Below, piece by piece: positions 18,401 through 26,335 of a DNA stretch of 64,000 nt (the stretch's first letter is position 1; the number at the start of each line of letters is the position of its first letter). The stretch covers positions 1 to 64,000 of the forward strand of contig JAFIGC010000005.1 of NCBI GenBank assembly GCA_020831635.1, read 5' to 3'. The stretch comes from Verrucomicrobiota bacterium. GTDB lineage: Bacteria > Verrucomicrobiota > Kiritimatiellia > SS1-B-03-39 > UBA6053. A program made the position numbers and the translations under genes. The notes under the pieces are model-generated. The model saw nothing but the letters and a program-made list of their open reading frames with translations. It did no database searches and was not told where the DNA came from.

Positions 18401-19318
18401 TTTGCCAACTACGTGCGGGTCTTCACCCGGCGCTACGAGGGCGTGATTGCCGCCCACGAAGTCTGGAACGAACCCTGGGTCCCCCGCTTTTTCAGCGGAC
18501 GCCGGGAACTGCAACCCGTGGGCGAACCCGAATATTTCCACGGCAAAGATCCCCGGGGCGACTACGCCGCCCTCAGCCATGCCGCCCGCATCGGCGCCGG
18601 ACCCGACGTTGTGCTCGCCGGACTCAACTCCAGTGCCGGGGCCACTCTCGCCAACCGCATCTCCGGGACCGATTGGAGCCGCGGCGTGCTGGAGGCGGAC
18701 GGCATCGCCCCCGTGGACGTGGTCACCTACCACCACTATTCCCCGGCCCGCTCCGCCTATCCCGGCGATGATGTCGAGGCCGGATTTCAGCGCGCCATCG
18801 GCCCCCTGCTCGAAGCGGGTCTCACCCCCCGCGTCTGGATGAGCGAAGGCTCCAACACCCCCGGCGGACTTCCCGGCACTTTCTATCGGCATACCCTGCC
18901 CGCCCACGATCCGGTGAACCTTATCGACTCCGCCGACGCCCTCGCCCGCTACGTCCTCGCCCTGCTCGCCAGCGGAAATGAGAAACTCTTTCTCTACAGC
19001 ATGCACGCGCACGGACTTTGGGGACGCCGCGACCGCTTCGTTTCCCTCATCCAGCCCGACGGTTATCTGCATCCCGACGCCGCCGCCTTCAGCGCCCTCA
19101 GCCACGCCCTCGAAGGCACAAGCTTCGCTTCCCGCAAACGCGGCGAAGACCACGCCACCCGCTATCGGTTTCAGGGTTCCGACCGAGAGGTACTCCTCAT
19201 CGCCCCCGACCCCGAACACCCCATTCCCGCCCCCGCCGGGGCCATGGATCTCTGGGGAAATCCCGCACGGGGACCGCAACGGCATCTTTTCATCCGACAA
19301 TCCGACAATCGTCCATGA
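15410..19318 (+). CDS. Large secreted protein: DUF1961 domain plus clan A glycoside hydrolase
   Basis: 1302 residues from the ATG at 15410 (GGAGAG is 5 bases upstream), with a signal peptide MRKFLCAGLMTLATVSTA. Residues about 260-465 match DUF1961 (YDFEPESPRRGLHILFWNA, FSHYTWQGVNSYHASLFAT). Beta-sandwich modules follow to about 880. From about 900 there is a TIM-barrel hydrolase resembling GH39 and related clan A families: FGIHVPATARHLEMAGAIG, VRLHDIGGNQW, then WNEPW with the putative acid/base Glu1021 and VWMSEGS with the putative nucleophile Glu1146. Substrate unknown. It closes the run starting at 11725 and is probably periplasmic or extracellular. Confidence 0.8.
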   Translation: MRKFLCAGLMTLATVSTAVSFDWPEDDLQGALRLRFRLGGVESTFDLPARAANRVAQTVLLDTPRFRVNLNVDRNKTTLHFFFFADEAENGAWALHGVDRLNGVPETPYKVGVVDLSHLKGGRDYELWINWDLAEKELQVWLNGERQGDPFTANRQPWIPAPPRPGPARVGTALQDGDTTFPIHILEAEAFSPPGDETRVRASSADLARLENEGRVVFTAPLDLSPYQRTLRYAPDFSEISILAETDLFDAEDQRTRAPSAQEWVLEGGARATAGPDGLHLDTRPEGEDTPEITAASGHLVLWAPATLPENFLLEYDFEPESPRRGLHILFWNALARSGADIFDPESGLPFRNGVFSHYTWQGVNSYHASLFATDDEEPRRVANLRKNSGFVLAACGEDAVYGVEGPVRIRLLRDGTVMRLEANGREVMRYNDDGKANGPPLHGGRFGFRIMAHTGAARISNLRLYELTPLSEETRGQALLNFEGLEAEAVPSDWQIEGDDAQSALHQDPLVEGRGYLRLLQAEDAPTTLTLPLPALDEAGRLTLRLGVRSPQSKWLQIHLARDGNNVWSHNLALGRGWREEALDLALPAGDPMELSLSFHGEGRVDLESLEIRHIDAQALRAGAVRRERPGHAGNLLRNSRLPLGLPSGWHLDRNVDDETDLEWAIDPDVSGPSGFPALQLHSRRPVALFTEPFTPTRPGEVHTARLQVRGPAKGRLQIYQDGIPVAEALDFSVEEEWAEQRLSFTAAPLARLSTLRIEIDGTAWLDDFQIHAGTDPLPSSNRAEVALVVPRFSRIVFHDEPLEILWTVTDAPEGAILRIRIVNLYDEQARPTPVSLDAAPIQSGSLRADLFPERPLGQFRVEARVETARGEALGPWNELVVTRLQRPRDLGEPHPDSPFGIHVPATARHLEMAGAIGMRWVRLHDIGGNQWFHLEPRPGEWHFRDEGIHRTRAAGFEILGVLVSTPLWANAWPGEDKPLVHGYWDMFGMPGDLDAFANYVRVFTRRYEGVIAAHEVWNEPWVPRFFSGRRELQPVGEPEYFHGKDPRGDYAALSHAARIGAGPDVVLAGLNSSAGATLANRISGTDWSRGVLEADGIAPVDVVTYHHYSPARSAYPGDDVEAGFQRAIGPLLEAGLTPRVWMSEGSNTPGGLPGTFYRHTLPAHDPVNLIDSADALARYVLALLASGNEKLFLYSMHAHGLWGRRDRFVSLIQPDGYLHPDAAAFSALSHALEGTSFASRKRGEDHATRYRFQGSDREVLLIAPDPEHPIPAPAGAMDLWGNPARGPQRHLFIRQSDNRP

Positions 19319-19590
19319 TGTTTTCCGTTCCGCCGCGAAAATGGTTCCGGCAAAACTGTCACGTCCCCGTGGTCACCCTCCCCATCTACCAGGCTCTAAA
19401 AGAACAGCTCGGCTGCCCGAATTCATAGAACGGATTCCCTTGACGCACCGTCCCCGCATCCTCCTGCACCAGCACTACCCGTTGGTGGCCCGTTCCAGGC
19501 CCCGCATTCGGTTGACGCGCAAACGCGAAAGGGGCCAGCCCACCGCTGTCGAACTTTGACAAATCAAGCGGGACAGGATACTGGGGGCGA

Positions 19591-20778
19591 ATGAAAACTT
19601 TCAGTTCCAACCATCCCGCGCGGGTTTGTTTTCTTAACGGCAACCCCCTAATGCTGGTGATGGAAATTTGGTACGGCATGGTTTCCGAACTGAGGAACAC
19701 CCCTTGGATTCGCATGATCATGCTCGATCTCAACGAACGGGACGTTCAAAAGGCGGTGGACTGGGGCGCCGACCTGCTGGTGGCCCACGTGGGGTCCGAA
19801 ACCGCCAACGCGTGGCTTTTGGCTACGGGCCTGCCAGTCATCAACACCTCCGGGATCCAAGATCCCGCCCCATTTCCGACCGTGACCCTGGACAATCACC
19901 GAACCGGAGAGGAAGCCGCAAAACATCTTTTGGAAAAAGGCTATACCCGCTTCGGGTTTGTGGGGGAGACCCGGCCCCGCTACGCGCGTGAGCGCTTGGA
20001 GGGGTTCACCGCAACCATCCAAACCGCTGGCTTTGCCCCACCACGGGTCTGGCAGGAGAAGTTGGAATCCTTTGAATTCAAGGACCCCAGCGAACACCTG
20101 GGCATCGCGCACAGATTGTACGATTGGGCCGCGGGGGAAGGCCAGGGCATGGGCTTGTTGGTTTTGGATGATTTCTTGGGGCAAACCGTTATGGATCATC
20201 TCTCCCTGGCCACTCCCGATTTTCTGCAGGAAATCGGCCTGGTCAGCACCCACCATTTCCGCGTCCCCACCTTCCCCACCCTCTCGGGGGTCAAACAATC
20301 CGAGGAAAGGTGGGGTCGGGCGGTGGGCAGGCTGGCGATCGACATTCTGCAGGGCAAGCCGGACATACCGGCGCTGACACAGGTGTCGCCGATGGGGGTG
20401 CTGGGACGGGAGACCACCTCCACCCGCCACACGCATGACCACCGGGTTCGGCAGGCCCTGCGCCTGATTCACCGCGATGTGGCCCAAGGGATCAACGTGC
20501 AGGATGTCGTGGACAAGATGGAGGGCATCCAGCGCCGCGCCCTGGAACGGCGTTTCGTCGAGGCCACCGGCCACAGCATTCTGGAGGAGATCCAGCAAAC
20601 CCGCATTCAGCGGGCCTGTCTATTGCTTTCCGACACAGAACAGTCTTTGGAGGAGGTGGCCAGGAACGCGGGATTCCGGGACACGCGCCACCTGCACCGG
20701 GTGTTCACCGCCAAAATGGACACCGATCCCGCTGAATACCGTCAGCGCAACCTTGGGGTGAGCGGGACGCCTACATAA
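19591..20778 (+). CDS. XylR-like regulator (sugar-binding domain plus AraC helix-turn-helix)
   Basis: 395 residues. The N-terminal ~275 residues form a LacI/PBP1-type effector domain (FPTVTLDNHRTGEEAAKHLL, GFVGETRPRYARERLEGF, LVLDDFLGQTVM). The C-terminal ~105 residues are an AraC-type DNA-binding domain (RRALERRFVEATGHSILEEI, EEVARNAGFRDTRHLHRVF). This is the architecture of xylose regulator XylR, but verrucomicrobia carry many such paralogues with other inducers. Start ATG at 19591 after GGGGGCG. Convergent with the PEP-CTERM gene at 20800-21636, whose promoter region has a direct repeat suited to an AraC-type activator. The 272 bases before it show no feature. Confidence 0.9.
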   Translation: MKTFSSNHPARVCFLNGNPLMLVMEIWYGMVSELRNTPWIRMIMLDLNERDVQKAVDWGADLLVAHVGSETANAWLLATGLPVINTSGIQDPAPFPTVTLDNHRTGEEAAKHLLEKGYTRFGFVGETRPRYARERLEGFTATIQTAGFAPPRVWQEKLESFEFKDPSEHLGIAHRLYDWAAGEGQGMGLLVLDDFLGQTVMDHLSLATPDFLQEIGLVSTHHFRVPTFPTLSGVKQSEERWGRAVGRLAIDILQGKPDIPALTQVSPMGVLGRETTSTRHTHDHRVRQALRLIHRDVAQGINVQDVVDKMEGIQRRALERRFVEATGHSILEEIQQTRIQRACLLLSDTEQSLEEVARNAGFRDTRHLHRVFTAKMDTDPAEYRQRNLGVSGTPT

Positions 20779-20799
20779 TCTTTGCTCAGAAACCGATTT

Positions 20800-21636
20800 T
20801 TATTTCCGGCGGCGGGTCGCCAGAAAGGCCGCACCCAGCGCAATGCCCAGCAATACCAGGGTGCCGGGTTCGGGGATGACCACGCTGTCGTAGGAGGTGC
20901 CGACCCGGATGTCATCCATTTGAAAGTCATTGGAGGATCCTCCAATGAAGAAATACAGGCGGTCGAGCTCATCAATGGTCATGTCCAAATCCACCGTGCC
21001 ACCCCAAGTGGCCGGCGCAGTCAGCGAATCAGGGTTCGCCAGCAATTCAAGTCGATTGTAATTTCCACCGGGAGTGGTTTTTGAGACACGCCCAACCATC
21101 AGATACGTGGTGTTGGCGGCGGGACTTCCAAAATTGTCCGTCTCGGCATCCGCAAAATCGGGGGAATCCGGGTATACCCTTGCTTGAAAGCTATTCGGAC
21201 TGCCCACGAAGACCGAAGCCGCGGATTTATTGAGGCTCACCGAGTCGGACAAGGCGAAAAACATCGAATTGGATGAGCTTGCGCTTGCATATCGAAACAG
21301 AAAACTGAAATAAACCTCGTCGGCATCCGTTGGGGTAAAGCTGACATGGGCGGCACTGAATAAGCCGCCATTCGTTCGGGAGAGGATCAAACGCTGATCT
21401 CCACCACCATGTGCAACGGAACCGCTTGTGTAGGAAAGCCCCCCCGTGTCCACCACCGTGTAGGTGCGGGTGCCGGAATCCACAGTAAACCCAGCCTGAT
21501 TATGAAGATCCCCTGTATCCAGCGACTCAAAGTCCTGGGAATAAATCAAGGTCCCCATCACCGGCTGGGCGGCGAGAAAAAAGATGGCGGCGATGGTGGC
21601 GAGGCGGGCGGGGGTGCGTTTTGAATGGGTTGTCAT
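20800..21636 (-). CDS. PEP-CTERM sorting domain protein
   Basis: 278 residues from the ATG at 21636. GGAGCAAG lies 5-12 bases upstream, which favours it over the open frame back to 21717. An Arg/Lys-rich start then a hydrophobic segment (LATIAAIFFLAAQPVMG) form the signal peptide. The body is beta-rich (LIYSQDFESLDTGDL, EVYFSFLFRYASA), like the protein at 11725. It ends VVIPEPGTLVLLGIALGAAF then RRRK, a full PEP-CTERM signal. It stands alone on the minus strand, convergent with the XylR-like gene. Confidence 0.9.
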   Translation of the reverse strand: MTTHSKRTPARLATIAAIFFLAAQPVMGTLIYSQDFESLDTGDLHNQAGFTVDSGTRTYTVVDTGGLSYTSGSVAHGGGDQRLILSRTNGGLFSAAHVSFTPTDADEVYFSFLFRYASASSSNSMFFALSDSVSLNKSAASVFVGSPNSFQARVYPDSPDFADAETDNFGSPAANTTYLMVGRVSKTTPGGNYNRLELLANPDSLTAPATWGGTVDLDMTIDELDRLYFFIGGSSNDFQMDDIRVGTSYDSVVIPEPGTLVLLGIALGAAFLATRRRK

Positions 21637-21705
21637 GTTTCTTGCTCCGGTATGGGTTTTCAGATGTTCGTTTATACCATAGGCCCGCAAAGGAAACCCA
21701 ATGCC

Positions 21706-21736
21706 ATTTTGCGTCAATTCATGTAATTTTGCGTCA
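21706..21736. promoter_or_regulatory. Direct repeat, candidate AraC/XylR-type activator site
   Basis: ATTTTGCGTCA occurs at 21706-21716 and again at 21726-21736. The 20-base period is two helical turns, which is typical of AraC-type binding to direct repeats. It lies 70-100 bases upstream of the PEP-CTERM start at 21636. The neighbouring XylR-like protein is the obvious candidate. Confidence 0.5.
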
Positions 21737-21777
21737 GGCCGCCTTGCGAGCGCAGCGAGCCTTTGGAGTGCGTCAAC

Positions 21778-21909
21778 AAAGGCGCTTCGCGCGGCTCAGC
21801 CACCGTGAAAGCGGCAGCTAAAGCGACCGCACTCCAAAGGCGCTTCGCGCGGCTCAGCCACCGTGAAAGCGGCAGCTGAAGCGACCGCACTCCGAAGGCG
21901 CTTCGCGCG
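21778..21909. repeat. 58-base tandem repeat, 2.3 copies
   Basis: A 58-base unit starting AAAGGCGCTTCGCGCGGCTC and ending CGACCGCACTCC lies at 21778-21835 and 21836-21893 with one difference, then a 16-base partial copy. An inverted piece, CCTTTGGAGTGCG, lies at 21759-21771. Related sequence recurs at 44533-44672. The element sits between the fucosidase stop and the PEP-CTERM promoter. Confidence 0.85.
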
Positions 21910-21918
21910 TTCAGCCGG

Positions 21919-23220
21919 TTACAAATTCGAGGTGATCATGTGGCCGGACTGCAGCCAGATCTCCAGCGGCTCTTCGAAATCGATTTGCACGACGGTGGCG
22001 TGTTTGTCGAATTCGGCGGCGGGCAGGTCGATCCAGAGCACCCCGGGGATGTCCGCCCAGGGCGCGCCGCCGAGGACCCGGTGGGTCAGCGCATGGCCGG
22101 TGCCGAGGCAACGCACGCGTTTGACCTTGCCCTTCAATCCCTTGACCGCGATGTCCTTCCAGGGTCGGTCGAAAACGAAAAGATAGAGGCTTTTGCGGTC
22201 TTTGGACAAGGTGCTGGCCCCGTAAAAAAGTCCGGGCGGCAGCCCCGCGACGGTGTCGTACACGGCGCGTTTGTGTTTGGCGATCCACGCCCCCAGGGTT
22301 TCCAGGATCTTGACCTGCGGGGCGGGAATGGTGCCGTCGGCCTTGGGACCGATGTCCAGCAGCAGATTGCCGCCCATGCCGATCACCTCGGCAAAGGTGC
22401 GGATGATTTGGCGCGGGGTTTTATGGTTTTTGTCTTTCGGCTGATAGCCCCAGGAGTCGTTGATGGTCATGCAAAACTCCCAGGGGCCTTCGGGTGCGAC
22501 CGTAGGAATTCCCTGCTCCGGGGTTTCGTAGTCGCCGTATCCGCCCATGCGGGAGTTCAGCACCACGCCCGGACACCAGGTCAGGAGTTGTTTGCGAAGT
22601 TGTTTGAAATTCCAGTGTTCCGGCGCCGGTTCCCAGGATCCGTCGAACCAGAAAAGGTCTGGCTTGAAGCGGTCGCAGAGTTCCTTGAGCTGAGCGCGAT
22701 GGAATTTCAGAAAGCGTTTCCATCGCTCCGGCTTCGCGACCCCGTCCATCGGATGCGCGAAAGGGTTGTTGTGCTTGGCGGGATCATAGTCCCAAGGAAG
22801 CATGGTGGGATAATCGGGATGATTCCAGTCGAGGTGGGAAAAATAAAGACCCACGTGCAGCCCTTTTTTGCGGAGAGCCTTCACCCACGGAGCGATCAGG
22901 TCCCGGGCGGCGGGGGTTTGTTTGACCACGCTCAAGTCGCTCTCGTTCGTGTCCCACAACGCCACCCCGTCGTGGTGCTTGGTGGTCAGCACCGCGTATT
23001 GGGCGCCGGCCCGCTTGAACAGATCCGCCCAAGCCTCGGGATCATATTTGGAGGCGGTGAAACCTTTGCACTGGGCCATGTAGTCCTCATGCGAGATCTG
23101 CCCCCGGAAAAACGACCAGGATTCGCTCACCCCGTCCACCGCGTAAATCCCCCAGTGAATGAAAATGCCGAGTTTGGCTTCCGGAAACCAGGGGGCGATG
23201 GCGGGAGGGGATTTTTTCAT
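21919..23220 (-). CDS. Alpha-L-fucosidase (GH29)
   Basis: 433 residues from the ATG at 23220 (MKKSPPAIAPWFPEAKLG). The frame is open to 23361 but the upstream part looks non-coding. GH29 hallmarks: PWFPEAKLGIFIHWGIYAV at the N-terminus, YAVLTTKHHDGVALWDT near residue 75, LFWFDGSWEP with the catalytic Asp near residue 190, then the C-terminal beta-sandwich. GH29 enzymes remove alpha-L-fucose from glycans with retention. No signal peptide is evident with this start, so the enzyme may be cytoplasmic, or the start may be misplaced. Divergent from the agarase-like gene; fucose and galactan breakdown together would fit sulfated algal polysaccharides. Confidence 0.9.
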   Translation of the reverse strand: MKKSPPAIAPWFPEAKLGIFIHWGIYAVDGVSESWSFFRGQISHEDYMAQCKGFTASKYDPEAWADLFKRAGAQYAVLTTKHHDGVALWDTNESDLSVVKQTPAARDLIAPWVKALRKKGLHVGLYFSHLDWNHPDYPTMLPWDYDPAKHNNPFAHPMDGVAKPERWKRFLKFHRAQLKELCDRFKPDLFWFDGSWEPAPEHWNFKQLRKQLLTWCPGVVLNSRMGGYGDYETPEQGIPTVAPEGPWEFCMTINDSWGYQPKDKNHKTPRQIIRTFAEVIGMGGNLLLDIGPKADGTIPAPQVKILETLGAWIAKHKRAVYDTVAGLPPGLFYGASTLSKDRKSLYLFVFDRPWKDIAVKGLKGKVKRVRCLGTGHALTHRVLGGAPWADIPGVLWIDLPAAEFDKHATVVQIDFEEPLEIWLQSGHMITSNL

Positions 23221-23407
23221 GGGAATCACGCTTTGTTGGGGGTTGGGGAGGTGTGAAGATCGCATTTCCAGCAGTCCGACAGAATAGTTAGTCAAATCTC
23301 CTGCAAAAGTCAGGCTTTTATTACGGCGCATACGAGGTTTCCGACCTTTTTCCATTTTCAAAAATTTCCGCCTTTACAGAGCGGGGGTTTCCCGCCAGTC
23401 GTAAGGG

Positions 23408-25345
23408 ATGCTCACCTATAAGCTCCAGAATCTCCCGCCATCCGAAATCCAATCCCGTCCGGCACTGCGCTTGCAGCGCGACACCCCCGGAGAAATTCTG
23501 GAGATGCGCATCGAATCGGGTGCCCTGTCTCCTCGACACTGGCTGACGATGGACCTCTTCCCGGAATCGGAAAATGTCCTGGTCTTCCGAATCTGCCTCT
23601 ATGCGGAAGGGGTCGACAAACCCTTTGAACTGCATTTCTCCGCGCTACCCATGTGCCAGGCCCGCCTGCGTATCCCCCTGACCGCCTGCAATCAACAGGT
23701 TTGGCGTTTCCCCCGGGACGGGGCCCTCCTCAAACCCTGTTGCTATGGCGCGCGTCTCAACCCGCGTCGTATTTGCAAGCTCACCCTGGAAATTCTGCGC
23801 AAGGATACGGGCACCGCGCTATGGCGGCAGACCGAGCCGACCTTTTTGGACCATGAACCCGAACCGCTCACGGAACCGTGGCTCCCCCACGGTCCCCTGG
23901 TCGATGAATTGGGCCAATCCCTGCATCGAAACTGGCCGGGCAAAACCCAAGGCTTTGATGAATTCCAGACGAGACTGCTGGCGCAACAAACCCTGGAATC
24001 CGATTTCCCTGCCGAATTTTCACGGTATGGCGGATGGAAAGACGGCCCCCGTCAAGAGGCCACGGGCTTTTTCCGCACCACCCGGCATCAGGGCCGCTGG
24101 TGGTTGGTGGACCCGGACGGCTTTCTGTTCTGGTCCACCGGTCTCGACTGTGTCAGACCCAGCGTCACCAGTGCCATCGAAGGGCTGAAATCGGCCTGCC
24201 AAAACCTGCCCGTCCTCCGCAATCCGTACGGGATTTACACGCGGGACGGGAACCGCAACCAGATCTTTGACCATCTCGCCTGGAATTTTCTCCGCGTTTT
24301 TGGAAGGGCTTGGAGCCAATACTGGCGCGATATCACCTCAAACCTCATGCGCGACTGGGGCTTCAACACCGTGGCCAATTGGTCCGACACCGACCTCGCC
24401 CGTGAAGCGGAAATTCCGTATGTCATCACCCTCAAACCGGATTTCTCCGCCTGCCCCATGATCTTCCGCGATTTCCCGGATGTTTTTGAATCCGCCTTTG
24501 CACAAGCCGCGAAGGATCTGGCCGAGCCCCTGCTGAAGCACAGCGATGATCCCCTGGTGATCGGGTATTTTCTCATGAACGAGCCGCTCTGGGGTTTTGC
24601 GTCCCTGCTTCCGGCGGAGGGTTTGTTACTGACCTCGGGAAGCTCGCCGGCCCGGGACGCCTTCGCGAATTTTTTGGAACAGCATCCCGGCAGCGGCCTG
24701 GATGCGGATTCCGTGCGCGGCGGCAAGGTGATTTCCAAACCACCCCTCAAGGCGCGCGACGTCTGCGAAGAGTTCAGCCGACTGATGGTGGAACGCTATT
24801 TTCGAATCCTCAACCAAGCCGCCCGCGCAGCCGCGCCGCATCACCTCAACCTCGGCATCCGGTACTTCACCATTCCCCCGCCCTGGTGCTTGGAAGGCAT
24901 GCGGGGCTTTGACGTCTTCAGCATCAATTGCTACAAACCGCGTCCGCCCGCGGATGAACTCTCCGCGATCGCCGCCGCCGTCGGCGCGCCGGTCATTATC
25001 GGAGAATGGCATTTTGGGGCCTTGGATGTCGGTCTGCCCGGCAGTGGCATCGGCCATGTGAAAGACCAACGGGCCCGGGGCGACGCCTACCGCGTCTACC
25101 TCGAACAGGCCGCCGCCCATCCCGACTGCGTGGGCGCCCATTATTTCACCCTCTACGATGAAAGTTATCTCGGACGTTTCGACGGCGAAAATTGGAACAT
25201 CGGTTTCCTCGACGTCTGCAATCAACCTTACCAACCAATGGTGGACGCCGCGAAAGAAACCCACCGCCGCCTCTACGAAGTGGCCTCCGGCCACACGCCC
25301 CCGCTCGACGTCCCGATCGAATATCTTCCGCTTTTGTTTTTTTGA
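23408..25345 (+). CDS. GH50-like beta-agarase family glycoside hydrolase
   Basis: 645 residues. An N-terminal CBM-like region (about 1-200) precedes a TIM barrel with the GH50 pattern GFFRTTRHQGRWWLVDPDG near residue 217 and FLFWSTGLDCV after it. MNEPLWG carries the probable acid/base Glu392; IIGEWHFGALD carries the probable nucleophile Glu533, the arrangement of GH50 agarases. There is no clear signal peptide, which is unusual for an agarase and suggests action on imported oligosaccharides. ATG at 23408 after AAGGG. Divergent from the fucosidase; the 187-base gap between them has only a small GCGGG/CCCGC hairpin near 23380. Confidence 0.75.
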   Translation: MLTYKLQNLPPSEIQSRPALRLQRDTPGEILEMRIESGALSPRHWLTMDLFPESENVLVFRICLYAEGVDKPFELHFSALPMCQARLRIPLTACNQQVWRFPRDGALLKPCCYGARLNPRRICKLTLEILRKDTGTALWRQTEPTFLDHEPEPLTEPWLPHGPLVDELGQSLHRNWPGKTQGFDEFQTRLLAQQTLESDFPAEFSRYGGWKDGPRQEATGFFRTTRHQGRWWLVDPDGFLFWSTGLDCVRPSVTSAIEGLKSACQNLPVLRNPYGIYTRDGNRNQIFDHLAWNFLRVFGRAWSQYWRDITSNLMRDWGFNTVANWSDTDLAREAEIPYVITLKPDFSACPMIFRDFPDVFESAFAQAAKDLAEPLLKHSDDPLVIGYFLMNEPLWGFASLLPAEGLLLTSGSSPARDAFANFLEQHPGSGLDADSVRGGKVISKPPLKARDVCEEFSRLMVERYFRILNQAARAAAPHHLNLGIRYFTIPPPWCLEGMRGFDVFSINCYKPRPPADELSAIAAAVGAPVIIGEWHFGALDVGLPGSGIGHVKDQRARGDAYRVYLEQAAAHPDCVGAHYFTLYDESYLGRFDGENWNIGFLDVCNQPYQPMVDAAKETHRRLYEVASGHTPPLDVPIEYLPLLFF

Positions 25346-25364
25346 AACCAGCATACTATACACG

Positions 25365-25472
25365 ATGAGAATCATCAAAACCCCACATCCCCTGTTCACC
25401 CATGCCGGGAAAGCGTTGCTACGGCAAACCTTGCGCCCACCGCGGACCGAAACCCAGGAAGGCGTTTTATAA
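25365..25472 (+). CDS. Possible 35-residue leader ORF before the glycosyltransferase
   Basis: An ATG at 25365 opens a 35-residue frame (MRIIKTPHPLFTHAGKALL...) whose TAA overlaps the glycosyltransferase ATG as TAATG. A TATACT-like sequence lies just before it and there is no ribosome binding site. It may be a leaderless coupled small protein or chance. Confidence 0.25.
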   Translation: MRIIKTPHPLFTHAGKALLRQTLRPPRTETQEGVL

Positions 25473-26335
25473 TGGTGGTTGAGCATTCAAACGCCAAGGT
25501 GGCCGTCATTATCCTTCACTATGATCGCTCTGAATTGGCTTCGGAATGTATGGAGTCTTTGACGCATCAAACGCATACGATTGATCGTTTGGTTTTGGTG
25601 GACAATGGGTCCGGCGATTGCCTTGCGCCCGCGACTGAAAAATGCGGTTTTCAAACCCATATTTTACGCCTCGAAGAAAATCGCGGCTTTTCAGGCGGTG
25701 TGAACGCGGGCCTCCGCTTTCTTCTCCAACAGGGAGGCTTTGAGTATTTTTGGTTGTTAAACAATGATACGCTGTGTGACCCGGACGTTTTGGAGAATCT
25801 GGTGAAAATGCTCGATGCCCACCCGAAAATGGGCGCTGTGGCCGGAAAATTGGAGGAGCGGCAGTCCGACGGAACCTGCACCTATATCACGGGGGGCAAA
25901 TTCCCGTATCCCGCGCTGATTCCTTTTGTTGCGCATCCCGGGGATCCCGTGGACTATCTTTGCGGCGCCTGTTTGCTGATCCGAGGGGAGGCGCTTGAGC
26001 AGGTTGGGCTTTTGGATGAAAAATATTTTTTCTTTTTTGAGGATGTCGACTGGTGCTTCCGGGCACGGAGAAACGCATGGACACTCGGTGTCAGCGAAAA
26101 GGCGCTGGTCCGACACCGAAGGTCATCCACCATTGGAAGCATGCATCGATTGCGGGCGGCATACTACCGCAGGAGTTATATTCGTTTCCTTCGTAATTAC
26201 TCCCGTGCCCCCTTTTTGCTGGCGCTCGTGACCACTGTTTTTCGTCTTTGCGTGGACGGACTGGGGCGGCGTTGGGAGGCCTGTGCGGGGACATGGGACG
26301 GTTGGCGTCAAGGATGGGCGGAGGGGAAGCGATGA
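25472..26335 (+). CDS. Glycosyltransferase family 2
   Basis: 287 residues. AVIILHYDRSELASECMESL at the N-terminus, LVDNGSGD and LEENRGFSGGVNAGLRF are the GT2/rhamnosyltransferase-like fold; the metal-binding region reads WLLNNDTLCDP near residue 93, and FFFFEDVDWCFRARR near 188 supplies the catalytic acidic residues. Acts at the cytoplasmic face on nucleotide sugars and lipid-linked glycans. The stop overlaps the next start (ATGA). With the convergent fusions it forms the glycan export locus. GC falls below that of the flanking sugar-degradation genes. Confidence 0.9.
   Translation: MVVEHSNAKVAVIILHYDRSELASECMESLTHQTHTIDRLVLVDNGSGDCLAPATEKCGFQTHILRLEENRGFSGGVNAGLRFLLQQGGFEYFWLLNNDTLCDPDVLENLVKMLDAHPKMGAVAGKLEERQSDGTCTYITGGKFPYPALIPFVAHPGDPVDYLCGACLLIRGEALEQVGLLDEKYFFFFEDVDWCFRARRNAWTLGVSEKALVRHRRSSTIGSMHRLRAAYYRRSYIRFLRNYSRAPFLLALVTTVFRLCVDGLGRRWEACAGTWDGWRQGWAEGKR

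Noticed and set aside
19319-19590. Gene in the 272-base gap before the XylR-like gene
   Set aside because: Open frames there are continuations of shadows from the preceding gene; no start with a ribosome binding site and no recognisable protein.
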